Of a DNA stretch of 17,545 nt, positions 1-7,444 are shown one piece after another; positions within the stretch are counted from its first letter, which is position 1, and each line of letters opens with the position of its first letter. The notes beneath the pieces were generated by a model, which did no database searches, was not told the origin of the DNA, and saw nothing but the letters and a program-made list of their open reading frames with translations. The stretch is from NCBI GenBank assembly GCA_013811715.1, contig JACCUS010000133.1, positions 1 to 17,545 of the forward strand. The letters are read 5' to 3'. A program made the position numbers and the translations under genes. The DNA comes from Nocardioidaceae bacterium. GTDB taxonomy: Bacteria > Actinomycetota > Actinomycetes > Propionibacteriales > Nocardioidaceae.

Positions 1-711
1 CCGCTGCTGCGCGAAGCCGGCATGCAAAGCAACGCCGTCGACGTCGTCTTCACCGGCGCCGACCACGGAGTCGAACGCGGCGTCGAGCAGGACTATCAGC
101 GCAGCCTGCCGGTGGCAGAGGCGATGCATGAAGACGTCCTGCTGGCGTACGAGATGAACGGCGCGCCGCTGCCTCCCCAGCACGGTTATCCGCTGCGTCT
201 GGTCGTGCCGGGCTGGTACGGCATGGCGCACGTGAAGTGGCTGTCGCAGGTCGACGTCGCCGCCGTGTCGTTCGAGGGGTTTCAGATGCGTGCCTACCGG
301 GTCCGGCGGCAGCCGGATGAGGACGGCGTGCCGCTGACGCGCATCGAACCTCGCGCGCTGCTGGTGCCGCCGGGATTCCCCGACTTCATGTCACGCACGC
401 GCGTCGTACGTCCCGGCCTCATCACGGTCGAGGGTCGCGCGTGGTCCGGTTGGGCTCCGGTTCGCGCTGTCGAGGTCAGCGTCGACGGTGGGGACACGTG
501 GGCCCCCACCAGCCTTGAGCCGGCACCGCACCGTTGGGGGTGGGCGCGGTGGTCGTGGTCCTGGGAGGCCACCCCGGGCAGCTACGTGCTGTCTGCCCGT
601 GCATCGGACATGAGCGGGCGCAGTCAGCCGATCGACCAGCCATGGAACCCCGGTGGGTTCGCCAACAACCTCGTCCAGCGCGTCCCCGTCGCGGTGATCG
701 CCGCAGGCTGA
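1..711 (+). CDS. Sulfite-oxidase-type molybdopterin oxidoreductase, C-terminal part (5' end outside window)
   Basis: The frame is open from base 1, so the gene enters from the left and the ATG at 22 is internal. The visible 236 residues cover the end of the molybdopterin-binding domain (segment GYPLRLVVPGWYGMAHVKWL, followed by WLSQVDV) and the C-terminal Ig-like Mo-co dimerisation domain (VEGRAWSGWAPVRAVEVSVD, then DGGDTW and WNPGGFANN near the end). These are hallmarks of the sulfite oxidase / YedY-like eukaryotic-type Mo-co superfamily. Such enzymes oxidise sulfite or reduce sulfoxides through a Mo centre. The catalytic cysteine and any signal peptide lie outside the window, so substrate and location cannot be decided. 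The family assignment is firm; the exact reaction is not. Confidence 0.9.
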   Translation, partial: PLLREAGMQSNAVDVVFTGADHGVERGVEQDYQRSLPVAEAMHEDVLLAYEMNGAPLPPQHGYPLRLVVPGWYGMAHVKWLSQVDVAAVSFEGFQMRAYRVRRQPDEDGVPLTRIEPRALLVPPGFPDFMSRTRVVRPGLITVEGRAWSGWAPVRAVEVSVDGGDTWAPTSLEPAPHRWGWARWSWSWEATPGSYVLSARASDMSGRSQPIDQPWNPGGFANNLVQRVPVAVIAAG

Positions 712-718
712 CCTCGGC

Positions 719-913
719 TCACGGTCCCGGCCATGGCAGGTCGACGTCCTGGCCCTCGACCCGGACATGGTGTGGCCAGCCGCGGTCGGTGGTCGTGACG
801 GGCACGATGATCACCAATTCTGGAACGTTGGCCATGTACCCGTCGCTGGAGGCTACGACCGCAGGCCGGGCACCCGCCTGCTCGCGTCCTCGGGTCGGAC
901 TGAGGTAGCCACT
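719..913 (-). pseudogene. MazF/PemK-type toxin remnant, truncated at both ends
   Basis: Minus-strand frame bounded by an in-frame TGA at 914-916 and ending at a TGA at 719-721. It reads SPTRGREQAGARPAVVASSD, then NVPELVIIVPVTTTDRGWPH, then HVRVEGQDVD. This is the conserved core of MazF/PemK endoribonuclease toxins (DPTRG.EQAGxRPxxVxS, then TTTDRGWPxHV). About 64 codons remain, against roughly 105-120 in intact members. The N-terminal first strand (the GExWWxD part) is replaced by a stop, and the C-terminal region with the second half of the fold is missing. There is no start codon, RBS or antitoxin gene beside it. Its 5' edge is about 10 bp from the 3' end of the neighbouring tRNA. I read it as a decayed toxin gene; a frameshifted intact gene is not supported by the flanks. 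Confidence 0.72.
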
Positions 914-924
914 TCATCGGCGTT

Positions 925-1001
925 TGGTAGGGCGGGCGGGACTCGAACCCGCGACCCAAGGATTATGAGTCCTCTGCTCTAACCAGCTGAGCTACCGCCC
1001 C
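925..1001 (-). tRNA. tRNA with CAT anticodon (elongator Met, or Ile2)
   Basis: Read on the minus strand, a full cloverleaf folds. The acceptor GGGGCGG pairs with CCGCCCT (one G-U at the end). The D-stem is GCTC/GAGC, the anticodon stem GAGGA/TCCTT around loop CTCATAA, and the T-arm GCGGG-TTCGAGT-CCCGC. The anticodon CAT corresponds to plus-strand 965-967. Discriminator A and an encoded CCA occupy 925-928. The acceptor end is paired, unlike the C1:A72 mismatch of bacterial initiators, so it is not tRNA-fMet. Elongator Met and lysidine-modified Ile2 share this anticodon and cannot be separated with certainty by eye; Met is my first choice. Confidence 0.93.
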
Positions 1002-1050
1002 ATCCAGTGCCGCACGGGCCGTCTCCAGACGCCGCGCCCGGCCGCGCCGA

Positions 1051-1056
1051 TACTCT
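1051..1056 (+). promoter_or_regulatory. -10 element TACTCT of a leaderless promoter
   Basis: TACTCT fits the actinobacterial TANNNT -10 form and ends 6 nt before the ATG at 1063. No Shine-Dalgarno sequence lies in front of that ATG. Together these suggest transcription starts at or next to the start codon. Confidence 0.5.
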
Positions 1057-1062
1057 CACGCT

Positions 1063-1677
1063 ATGAGGATCGCGCTGTACGGCGCCACCGGTATGATCGG
1101 CTCGCGCATCGTGCTGGAGGCATTGTCCCGCGACCACGAGGTGACCGCACTCAGCCGGACGGCCGGCGCTCAGGTTCCGAAAGCGGCGCGAGTCCGTCAA
1201 GGTGACGCCGGAGACGCCGACGACGTCGCCCGCATCGCCGCCGAGCACGACATCGTGGTGTCGGCGATCGGCCCGAGCCGGACAGGCGGGAGGCACCAAG
1301 TCTTCCTGCACGCGGTCGCCGTACTTGCGGAGAACGTAGGGACCCGCAAGCTCATCGTCGTCGGCGGGGCGGGCAGCCTCGAGGTCGCGCCCGGGCTCAG
1401 ACTGATGGACACTGCGGGGTTCCCCGAAGCCGCCCGCGCCGAGTCAGAGACCCAGGCGGCAGCGCTGGAGCTCCTCGAGCGCACCGGTGCGCTGGCCGAC
1501 TGGGTGTATGTGTCGCCCGCGCCGATGATCGGCCCGGGGGAGCGCACCGGCAGGTTCCGCACCGGTACCGACACGCTGATCGGGGACTACATCAGCGCGG
1601 AGGACTTTGCGGTGGCGGTCGTCGACGAGATCGAGAACGACCGGCACAGCAGAGACCGGTTCACTGTCGCCGACTGA
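1063..1677 (+). CDS. NAD(P)-binding SDR-like / NmrA-type protein
   Basis: A 204-aa Rossmann protein. The N-terminus MRIALYGATGMIGSRI has the GxxGxxG nucleotide-binding loop (GATGMIG, residues 7-13). It is followed by an acidic stretch that fits the second strand (VRQGDAGDADDV), the strand IVVSAIGPS, and LIVVGGAGSLEV near residue 95. The size and order match the short atypical SDR / NAD(P)H-binding group (YwnB-like), in which the classical YxxxK motif is not obvious. It probably binds NAD(P)H as a reductase or a redox-responsive sensor; the substrate is unknown. It stands alone between the tRNA and a convergent ATPase gene, has its own leaderless-type promoter, and shows no partner genes. Confidence 0.85.
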   Translation: MRIALYGATGMIGSRIVLEALSRDHEVTALSRTAGAQVPKAARVRQGDAGDADDVARIAAEHDIVVSAIGPSRTGGRHQVFLHAVAVLAENVGTRKLIVVGGAGSLEVAPGLRLMDTAGFPEAARAESETQAAALELLERTGALADWVYVSPAPMIGPGERTGRFRTGTDTLIGDYISAEDFAVAVVDEIENDRHSRDRFTVAD

Positions 1678-1706
1678 CCCAGACGCACTCGCAAGGAGAA
1701 TGGCTG

Positions 1707-2885
1707 TCAACCGCGGGGGACATGACCCCGCAGCGTCACCCACTTCGCGAACAGCGGGTCGATATAGTGCCAGTCGCCCGACGCGCCGGCGTCCGTCACG
1801 ATCCGGCTGACGTGTTGCCCTTCGCGCCCGAGCTCGCGAAGGGCCGACTGCAAGGCTGCGCGAGTCAAGCCGGATCGCTCGGTGGCCCGCGACCCGGTCG
1901 GCCGCAAGCCGTCGGCTAGGGCAGCGAGCACCGCCTTCTTGCCGGCGCTGAGCCCGTCCCAGATCCCCTGGTGCGCCTCGGTGGTCTGGCCGAGGGCGAG
2001 CCCGAAGATCGCCTCGGCGAGCGCGAGGCCTTCGGCGTGCGCGTCGCCGGGGAGCGTCGTACCGCCGGAGCGTCGTACGCCGAGCTCGCGGTGCAGGAGG
2101 TGGGCCAGCAACATGGTGCGCTGCGGGTGCCCGGCGGCCGCGGCGACGAGTGGCGCCAGCGCCTCGCCCGGATCCTCGTCGAGCGCAAGGAACCGCTCGG
2201 CCAGCTCGATGAGCACGTCGTCGATGGGCAGCGGCGCCAAGTCCAACGGCTCGGCCTGCCCGTAAAGGGGCCGCTCCCGGTCGGTGAACAGCCGCCGCAT
2301 CAGCGAGGGCTGGGAGCCCGCATAGATATAGGTGGCGGCGTCACCGTGGTACTGCACGTGGGAGCGCAGCAGCCCGTCGAGCGTCGACCCCGCGCTGAGC
2401 AGGTCTTGGAACTCGTCGAAGACGACCAGCGTCGGCTGCCGGTCCTTCTCGAACAGCTTGACCGGCAGATCGAGCAGCTCGGCCGCCGCCGTCAGGGTCG
2501 AGTCGGTGGACGGCTGTGGGTGACGTGGGCCGAGCGTGAGCCCGACCCCGGAGGTGGTCAGGGAGACGCCGAGCCGGGCGCCGAGTGCGTCGAGGTGGGC
2601 GCGCACCCGGTTGTCGCGCAGCCGCGAGTATGCGCTCGCGATGCGGCCGCACACCTCGGCGAGTGAGGTGACGCCGTAGAAGTCGACATGGACGGTGCGC
2701 CAGTTGCTCTGACCGAGGTGGTGCGCGTGCGCCAGCAGCAGCGAGGTCTTACCGTAGCGGCGCGGGCCGGCGAGGCGCACATGGGCGCCGTCGGCGGCCG
2801 CCAGGTGCAGACGCTCCAGCTCCTCGCGCCGGTCGATGAGCGCGTCGCTGGCGATGGGGGTCTCGAACGGGAAGGCACGCTCCAT
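1707..2885 (-). CDS. AAA+ ATPase of the ATPase_2 (archaeal ATPase/STAND-like) family
   Basis: I take the ATG at 2885 (392 aa) over an upstream in-frame start at 2927. It lies 8 nt after a good -10, and the upstream codons run through promoter palindromes. Walker A is GPRRYGKTS (residues 40-48) and Walker B is LVVFDEFQ (153-160). A YIYAGSQPSLMRRLF segment (187-200) then follows, typical of ATPase_2 proteins. The C-terminus (about 317-386) looks like a winged helix (GKKAVLAALADG, LTRAALQSALRELGREG, then YIDPLFAKWV). Members of this family are P-loop NTPases often found as single mobile or orphan genes, with poorly defined roles. The wHTH makes DNA binding, and possibly autoregulation at its own palindromic promoter, plausible. 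No signal peptide or membrane segment is visible. It converges with the SDR gene. Confidence 0.85.
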   Translation of the reverse strand: MERAFPFETPIASDALIDRREELERLHLAAADGAHVRLAGPRRYGKTSLLLAHAHHLGQSNWRTVHVDFYGVTSLAEVCGRIASAYSRLRDNRVRAHLDALGARLGVSLTTSGVGLTLGPRHPQPSTDSTLTAAAELLDLPVKLFEKDRQPTLVVFDEFQDLLSAGSTLDGLLRSHVQYHGDAATYIYAGSQPSLMRRLFTDRERPLYGQAEPLDLAPLPIDDVLIELAERFLALDEDPGEALAPLVAAAAGHPQRTMLLAHLLHRELGVRRSGGTTLPGDAHAEGLALAEAIFGLALGQTTEAHQGIWDGLSAGKKAVLAALADGLRPTGSRATERSGLTRAALQSALRELGREGQHVSRIVTDAGASGDWHYIDPLFAKWVTLRGHVPRG

Positions 2886-2893
2886 AGGCCGTA

Positions 2894-2922
2894 ATGCTAG
2901 ACTGGATGTATTGTGAATGCAA
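2894..2922 (-). promoter_or_regulatory. Promoter of the ATPase gene, leaderless type
   Basis: On the minus strand TTGCAT (2922-2917) and TAGCAT (2899-2894) are separated by 17 nt, good matches to -35 and -10. The -10 ends 8 nt before the ATG at 2885, so the transcript would begin close to the start codon. Confidence 0.6.
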
Positions 2923-2935
2923 TACATTTATGTAT
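2907..2935. promoter_or_regulatory. Two overlapping palindromes in the ATPase promoter (candidate operators)
   Basis: TGTATTG-N6-CAATACA (2907-2926, perfect 7-bp arms) overlaps ATACAT-TT-ATGTAT (2922-2935, perfect 6-bp arms). They share the half-site TGTAT/ATACA. Both cover or flank the -35 and spacer of the ATPase promoter, which suits a repressor site. This stretch is strikingly AT-rich for the window. Confidence 0.55.
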
Positions 2936-2962
2936 GAGATGTGCCATACGTGGGGAAGTGTT

Positions 2963-3688
2963 CTAGACGCGGGGAGGGACGTCGGTCGTCGTGGTGGAGC
3001 CCGGGCCGGTCGGAGCCGGAGTGGGGGTGGGCGTCGGGGTCGGAGTAGGAGTCGGAGTGGGTGAGGGGGGAGGACTCGGGCTCGGCGGGAAGGGGCCCGG
3101 CCCGGGAGGCGGTGGCGGCTGGTCCTCGAAGATCTTGACCGCGATCCACAGCGCGAGCGCTGCGATGGCCAAGACCAACGCGAACGCGGCGAGGTAGGTC
3201 CAGCGGCCGGCCATCGACAGACTGACGGGCCACGGCAGTGGCCACAGCCGCCACCGACCCGCACCGTCACGCCGGAACCAGTGCGGCCGGAAGGTCGGTC
3301 CCCTCGCGTCACCCATCGGCGCGATGTCGTCCAGCGTCACCGGAGCCAACATCGCCGTCGCGGCCGATAGCCCGTCCTCCCATCCATCGGCCCGGATCGC
3401 CACCCACGGCGCGATGTCCACGTCGATGTCGGACTCGATCAGCCTCTCTGCGTTCTCGGCGGTGACGAGTTGCTCGACGCCCTGCAGGAACCGAGCCCGG
3501 GCATAGGGGTCCTGCTCCGCGCCGGCACCCAGCATCGCGATGACCACCGACCGGCCGGCAGCCTCGCCGGCGTACACGACTCCGGCGTCGTTGCTGTGCA
3601 GCCGTCCGGTCAACCGCACCGACCCGAGCGCGGGTGGATCACGACGCTCCAGCGGCAGCACCCGAACGGGCTGTGGGCTCTCGGCCAT
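2963..3688 (-). CDS. Kinase-N-lobe-like (pseudokinase) single-pass membrane protein with Pro/Thr tail
   Basis: 241 aa from the ATG at 3688. Residues about 22-100 resemble the N-lobe of bacterial Ser/Thr kinases. VRLTGRLHSNDAGVVYAGE stands at the glycine loop, GRSVVIAML (46-53) at the VAxK strand, ARARFLQGVEQL (63-74) at the RFxxEV helix, and APWVAI (93-98) at the PxxxxEY hinge. The Lys of VAxK is Ala51, the loop lacks the full GxGxxG, and there is no C-lobe (no HRD or DFG), so it cannot be an active kinase. One TM segment (about 163-185) is followed by a Pro-rich tail with (PT)n and TTTT, presumably outside the cell. It is divergent from the moxR operon, which suggests a linked role. The kinase relation is my reading of weak similarity; the topology is clearer. 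Longer upstream frames would run into the moxR promoter region and carry no such signal. Confidence 0.72.
   Translation of the reverse strand: MAESPQPVRVLPLERRDPPALGSVRLTGRLHSNDAGVVYAGEAAGRSVVIAMLGAGAEQDPYARARFLQGVEQLVTAENAERLIESDIDVDIAPWVAIRADGWEDGLSAATAMLAPVTLDDIAPMGDARGPTFRPHWFRRDGAGRWRLWPLPWPVSLSMAGRWTYLAAFALVLAIAALALWIAVKIFEDQPPPPPGPGPFPPSPSPPPSPTPTPTPTPTPTPTPAPTGPGSTTTTDVPPRV
3008..3061 (-). repeat. Hexanucleotide-type low-complexity repeat encoding (PT)n
   Basis: A GGAGTN/GGGGTN-like 6-bp period on the plus strand encodes about eight Pro-Thr dipeptides at residues 210-227 of the kinase-like membrane protein. Such tracts can change length by slippage in 6-bp steps without shifting frame. 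Confidence 0.75.
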
Positions 3689-3797
3689 GGCCCTCCGTCG
3701 GGTCTGGTTGTGGCCCTCGCACGCGCACACCGAGGTCTTGGGCAGGTCTGTAACACTTACGAGCGTACGACGACACCAGCCCGCGAAGGGAAACCAC
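3689..3797. promoter_or_regulatory. Divergent intergenic region, kinase-like gene / moxR
   Basis: 109 bp separate the two divergent start codons and must hold both promoters. The moxR side has a Shine-Dalgarno GAAGGGA at 3785-3791, 6 nt before the GTG at 3798. I see no -35/-10 pair that I would defend on either strand. Confidence 0.5.
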
Positions 3798-4841
3798 GTG
3801 ACCACGAGCCCGGCGACCTCGACGGAGTCGCCCTCATCGAGGTCGCAGCTGACCCGGATGGCGGGGCTGACCCAGCAGGCGATCAGCGAGGTCAGGCACG
3901 TCATCGTCGGACAAGAGCACATGGTCCAGCAGCTGATGGTCGCCCTGATCGCCCGCGGCCACGTCCTCCTCGAAGGCGTGCCAGGTGTGGCGAAGACGCT
4001 CGCCGTTCGGACCTTCGCCGACGTGGTCGGCGGTACCTTCGCCCGGGTCCAGTTCACCCCCGACCTGGTGCCTTCCGACATCGTCGGCACCCGCATCTAC
4101 CGGCCCAGCAAGGAGAGCTTCGACGTCGAGCTCGGGCCGGTCTTCGTCAACTTCGTCCTCGCCGACGAGGTCAACCGGGCGCCGGCCAAGGTGCAGTCGG
4201 CGATGCTCGAGCTGATGGCCGAGCATCAGGTCTCGATCGGGGGTCAGACGTTCGCGCTGCCCGAGCCGTTCATCGTGATCGCCACCCAGAACCCGATCGA
4301 GTCCGAGGGTGTCTACCCGCTGCCCGAGGCCCAACGTGACCGCTTCTTGCTCAAGGTCGACGTCGGCCACCCGCGGGGACAGGAGGAGTTCGAGATCCTG
4401 CGGCGGATGAGCGTGGATCCGCCCAGGGCTCAGCAGGTGCTCACACCTGAGCTGATCCGCGATCTGCAAGGCGAGTCCGACCACGTCTTCCTGCACAACC
4501 TGGTCGCCGAGTACATCGTCCGCATCGTGTTGGCGACCCGCTCACCAGCCGAGTTCGGGCTGCACGAGCTCACCAGCGTGATCGAGATCGGCGCCAGCCC
4601 GCGCGCGACTCTTGGGCTGGCCGCGTCAGCTCGGGCGGTCGCGCTCATCCACGGCCGCGGCTACGTGCTTCCCCGAGACATCGCGACGGTGGCACGAGAC
4701 GTGATGGCGCATCGGCTGGTGCTGTCCTTCGACGCCGTCGCCGACGGAGTCGACCCGCGCGCGGTGGTGGACCGGGTCGTCGCCGCGATCCCGCAGCCGC
4801 ACGCGGTGTGGAACAACTCGACCCGGCCGGAGTTCCGCTGA
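3798..4841 (+). CDS. moxR: MoxR-family AAA+ ATPase
   Basis: 347 aa from the GTG at 3798, chosen for the GAAGGGA ribosome site and because the longer frame reads through the intergenic region. Walker A EGVPGVAKT (59-67), Walker B FVLADEVNR (119-127), Sensor 1 ATQNP (162-166) and EAQRDRF (177-183) with the likely Arg finger are all present, plus the C-terminal lid domain. MoxR proteins act as chaperone-like ATPases that activate or assemble partner complexes, usually with VWA-domain proteins encoded next to them. Here the DUF58 gene starts 1 nt after its stop and a VWA membrane protein follows, so the three form one operon. The client of this system is unknown. Confidence 0.93.
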   Translation: MTTSPATSTESPSSRSQLTRMAGLTQQAISEVRHVIVGQEHMVQQLMVALIARGHVLLEGVPGVAKTLAVRTFADVVGGTFARVQFTPDLVPSDIVGTRIYRPSKESFDVELGPVFVNFVLADEVNRAPAKVQSAMLELMAEHQVSIGGQTFALPEPFIVIATQNPIESEGVYPLPEAQRDRFLLKVDVGHPRGQEEFEILRRMSVDPPRAQQVLTPELIRDLQGESDHVFLHNLVAEYIVRIVLATRSPAEFGLHELTSVIEIGASPRATLGLAASARAVALIHGRGYVLPRDIATVARDVMAHRLVLSFDAVADGVDPRAVVDRVVAAIPQPHAVWNNSTRPEFR

Positions 4842-4842
4842 G

Positions 4843-5832
4843 GTGCCGTACCGCTTCAGCGCCGACCAGGTGCCGCTCTCACAGCTGGCGCCCGAGCAGG
4901 CGCTGCGTCGGCTGGAGCTGCAGATCGTCCGCCGGCTCGAGGGCTTCCTTCGTGGCGAGCACCTGGGCCTGCTGCCCGGCCCCGGCACCGACATGGCCGA
5001 GGCGCGGACGTACATCCCCGGCGAGGACGACGTACGCCGGATGGACTGGGCGGTGACGGCGCGTACGACGATCCCGCACGTGCGCGACGTCATCGCCGAC
5101 CGCGAGCTGGAGACCTGGGTGCTGGTCGACCTGTCGCCGTCCATGCACTTCGGCACTGCGGCGATGGAGAAGCGCGACCTCGCTGTCGCCGCTGTCGCCA
5201 CCATGGGCCTGCTGACCTTCCGGGTGGGGGACAGGTTCGGTGGATACGTGCTTCGTGACGGCACCCTCAAGCGATGGCCGGCCCGATCGGGACGGTTGGC
5301 GCTGTTCGGACTGCTCCGATCGCTGCTCCGCGACGCCGTTCCGGGCCGGGCCGCGCCGACGCAGTCGCTGGCGCAGTCGATCACCGCTGTCGCGCGGTCA
5401 CAGCGTAAGCGCGGCCTGCGGGTGGTGGTCTCTGACTTCATCGACATGCGTGACTCCGCGAGCGACCCGGAGACGCCGCCCTCGTGGGAGCGGGCAATGC
5501 GTGAACTGGGCGCCCGTCATCAGAGCATCGCCGTGGAGATCATCGACCCACGGGAGCTGACCATCCCCAACGTGGGCACCGTGCTGCTGCAAGACCCCGA
5601 GACGGGCGTGGCGCGGGAGCTCAACACCGCCGACCGAAAGACACGCCAGCGGTACGCGGCCGCGGCAAGTCTCCAGCGTCGGCGTACGGCGTGGGCGCTT
5701 CGACGGGCCGGCGTGGCTCATCTGGTGCTGCGCACAGATCGGGACTGGGTCGCCGACACCGCCCGGTTCGCGCTCAAGCATCGCCGCGTGGCCGCCAGGC
5801 TGCATCAGCCGCCGACCGGGGTCATGCGGTGA
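4843..5832 (+). CDS. DUF58 protein with VWA-like fold
   Basis: 329 aa from the GTG at 4843, one base after the moxR stop, consistent with translational coupling. The DUF58 signature YIPGEDDVRRMDW (57-69) is followed by a VWA-like strand with a MIDAS-type DLSPSM (96-101) and later VVVSDFIDM. There is no membrane segment, so it is cytoplasmic. In MoxR operons, DUF58 proteins are thought to be the metal-binding partner of the ATPase and the downstream membrane VWA protein. The last codons overlap the next gene by GTGA. Family certainty is high; molecular role is known only by analogy. Confidence 0.9.
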   Translation: MPYRFSADQVPLSQLAPEQALRRLELQIVRRLEGFLRGEHLGLLPGPGTDMAEARTYIPGEDDVRRMDWAVTARTTIPHVRDVIADRELETWVLVDLSPSMHFGTAAMEKRDLAVAAVATMGLLTFRVGDRFGGYVLRDGTLKRWPARSGRLALFGLLRSLLRDAVPGRAAPTQSLAQSITAVARSQRKRGLRVVVSDFIDMRDSASDPETPPSWERAMRELGARHQSIAVEIIDPRELTIPNVGTVLLQDPETGVARELNTADRKTRQRYAAAASLQRRRTAWALRRAGVAHLVLRTDRDWVADTARFALKHRRVAARLHQPPTGVMR

Positions 5833-6785
5833 GCTTCCTGGAGCCCGCACGCCTCTGGCTGCTGGTGCTCGTCCCGCTGCTCGTGGTGCTGTATGTGCTG
5901 CTGCAGTACCGCAAGCGCCACTACGCGGTGCGGTTCACCAACATGGCGCTGCTCGACGCGGTGGTGCCGCGGCGGATCAGCTGGCGCCAGCATGGCGCTG
6001 TGGCGCTCGCGATGCTGACGCTCGCGTTCGCCGTTGTGCTCTTCGCCAAGCCGAGCGCGGTCGTCAAGGTGCCTCGCGAGACGGGCGTGACGGTGGTGCT
6101 GACGATCGACGTCTCGCTGTCGATGCAGGCGGGTGACGTCTCCCCGAGCCGGTTCGCCGCCGCGAAAGACACTGCGACGGAGTTCCTGTCACAGCTGCCA
6201 CCGGCCTTCAAGGTCTCGGTGGTGAGCTTTGCCCGCTTCGCGGAGGTCGTCGTACCGCCAACAGTGGACCGGGCCAGGGTCTCGACGGCCATCGACAGTC
6301 TGCAGCTCTCCGAGTACACCGCAACAGGCGAGGGGATCTACACAGCGCTCGACGTCGTGGAGCAGTCGCTGGCGGGCACCAGCGCTCCCGAGGGGAAGCT
6401 GCCCGCGATGATCGTGCTGATCAGCGACGGCGCCCGGACCGTCGGCAGATCACAGGTCGATGCGGCCGGCGCGGCCAAGGCGCAGGGCGTGCCGATCTAC
6501 ACGGTGGCGTTGGGTACGCCGGAGGGGGTGATCTTCTCCCGCGGCGAGACGGTTTCGGTGCCGGTCGAGATCGAGCAACTTCAGCAGGTGGCCGACATCT
6601 CCGGCGGCAAGGCCTACGTCGCGGCCAGTCCGAACGACCTGGTCGAGGCCTACGAGGACGTCGACGGCCGGCTCGTCTACACCGAGGAACGCCGAGACGC
6701 CACCTCGGAGTACGTCGGCTATCTGGTGATGCTCGCGCTGGTCTCGACCGCCGCCGGGCTGTTTGTGGCCTCCCGCTGGCCGTAG
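5829..6785 (+). CDS. Membrane-anchored VWA-domain protein (BatA-like)
   Basis: 318 aa from the GTG at 5829, which overlaps the DUF58 stop (GTGA). Two N-terminal TM segments (about 8-26 and 55-73) precede a von Willebrand A domain with an intact MIDAS start DVSLSM (94-99), the TATGEG region supplying the second MIDAS loop, and LISDGAR supplying the third. A last TM helix sits near 295-313. This TM-TM-VWA-TM plan is that of BatA/aerotolerance-type proteins. It is the membrane end of the MoxR-DUF58-VWA operon and is expected to bind a partner through Mg2+ on the MIDAS face. Whether it acts in envelope stress, as in other bacteria, cannot be read from the sequence. Confidence 0.9.
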   Translation: MSFLEPARLWLLVLVPLLVVLYVLLQYRKRHYAVRFTNMALLDAVVPRRISWRQHGAVALAMLTLAFAVVLFAKPSAVVKVPRETGVTVVLTIDVSLSMQAGDVSPSRFAAAKDTATEFLSQLPPAFKVSVVSFARFAEVVVPPTVDRARVSTAIDSLQLSEYTATGEGIYTALDVVEQSLAGTSAPEGKLPAMIVLISDGARTVGRSQVDAAGAAKAQGVPIYTVALGTPEGVIFSRGETVSVPVEIEQLQQVADISGGKAYVAASPNDLVEAYEDVDGRLVYTEERRDATSEYVGYLVMLALVSTAAGLFVASRWP

Positions 6786-6893
6786 CGCTGGTGCTGGAGT
6801 GGCCGATGAGGCACAATGGAACGGAGATCACGATCCACCCCGAGGTAAGCAGATCGCTGGGGAAGGCGAAACCTGGAGCCTTGAGGAGGATCG

Positions 6894-7433
6894 GTGAGTC
6901 GGAACTTGAACGCCCCTGCTGGTGGCCTGGCCATAGAGACCGCGGCGCGTGGAGTGCTGTTCGTGCACGCCTCGCCCGCGGTGCTGTGCCCGCATGTCGA
7001 GTGGGCGATCGGCGGGGTGCTCGGCATCCCAGTGGACCTGTCCTGGACCCCGCAGCCCGCGAAGACTGCGTCGTACCGGGCGGAGATGTCTTGGGCCGGG
7101 CCGGTGGGCACCGGGGCTAGGCTGACGTCGGCGCTGCGAGGCTGGGAGCACCTGCTGTTCGAGGTGACCGAGGACCCGACCCCGAGCGGCGAGGGCGCGC
7201 GGTTCTCCTGCACCCCTGAGCTCGGCGTCTTCCATGCGGTGACCGGGATGCATGGCGACATCATGATCCCCGAGGACCGCCTCAAGTCGGCCGTGGCGAA
7301 GGCGTCGATGGGTGACCTGCCGCTGCTGGCCGAGGTCGACAAGCTGCTGGGAAAGGCGTGGGACAACGCGCTCGAGCCGTTCCGCCATGCTGGGGACGGC
7401 GCTCCGGTCCGGTGGCTCCACCACGTCGTCTAG
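6894..7433 (+). CDS. DUF3145 family protein (actinobacterial)
   Basis: 179 aa from the GTG at 6894, preceded by GAGGAGGA (6883-6890). It has the recognisable DUF3145 segments: ARGVLFVHASPAVLCPHVEW, SWTPQPA, the run AGPVGTGARLTSALRGWEHL, then FSCTPELGVFHAVTG and IMIPEDRL. It is a soluble protein with no known function, restricted to actinobacteria as far as I know. It has its own 108-bp upstream gap after the VWA gene, so it is probably a separate transcript. It converges on accD across the 22-bp repeat array. Its position next to the fatty-acid cluster may hint at a link to lipid metabolism, but that is speculation. Confidence 0.9.
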   Translation: MSRNLNAPAGGLAIETAARGVLFVHASPAVLCPHVEWAIGGVLGIPVDLSWTPQPAKTASYRAEMSWAGPVGTGARLTSALRGWEHLLFEVTEDPTPSGEGARFSCTPELGVFHAVTGMHGDIMIPEDRLKSAVAKASMGDLPLLAEVDKLLGKAWDNALEPFRHAGDGAPVRWLHHVV

Positions 7434-7444
7434 CCCTCTTCGCC

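Noticed and set aside
22..711. Complete gene starting at the ATG at 22
   Set aside because: The frame is open to the window edge and the first visible residues are already inside the molybdopterin domain, so the gene starts upstream.
1971..2666. 231-codon plus-strand frame
   Set aside because: Antisense to the ATPase gene with Walker A and B on the opposite strand; no motif in its product.
3470..4339. 289-codon plus-strand frame overlapping the start of moxR
   Set aside because: It is in a different frame from moxR, whose Walker and Sensor motifs are intact, and its product is an Arg/Pro-rich sequence without motifs.
3798..6785. MoxR-DUF58-VWA as a phage-defence system
   Set aside because: Defence-type MoxR/VWA sets come with nuclease, protease or phosphatase effectors; none is next to this operon. 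The layout is that of ordinary chromosomal MoxR operons.
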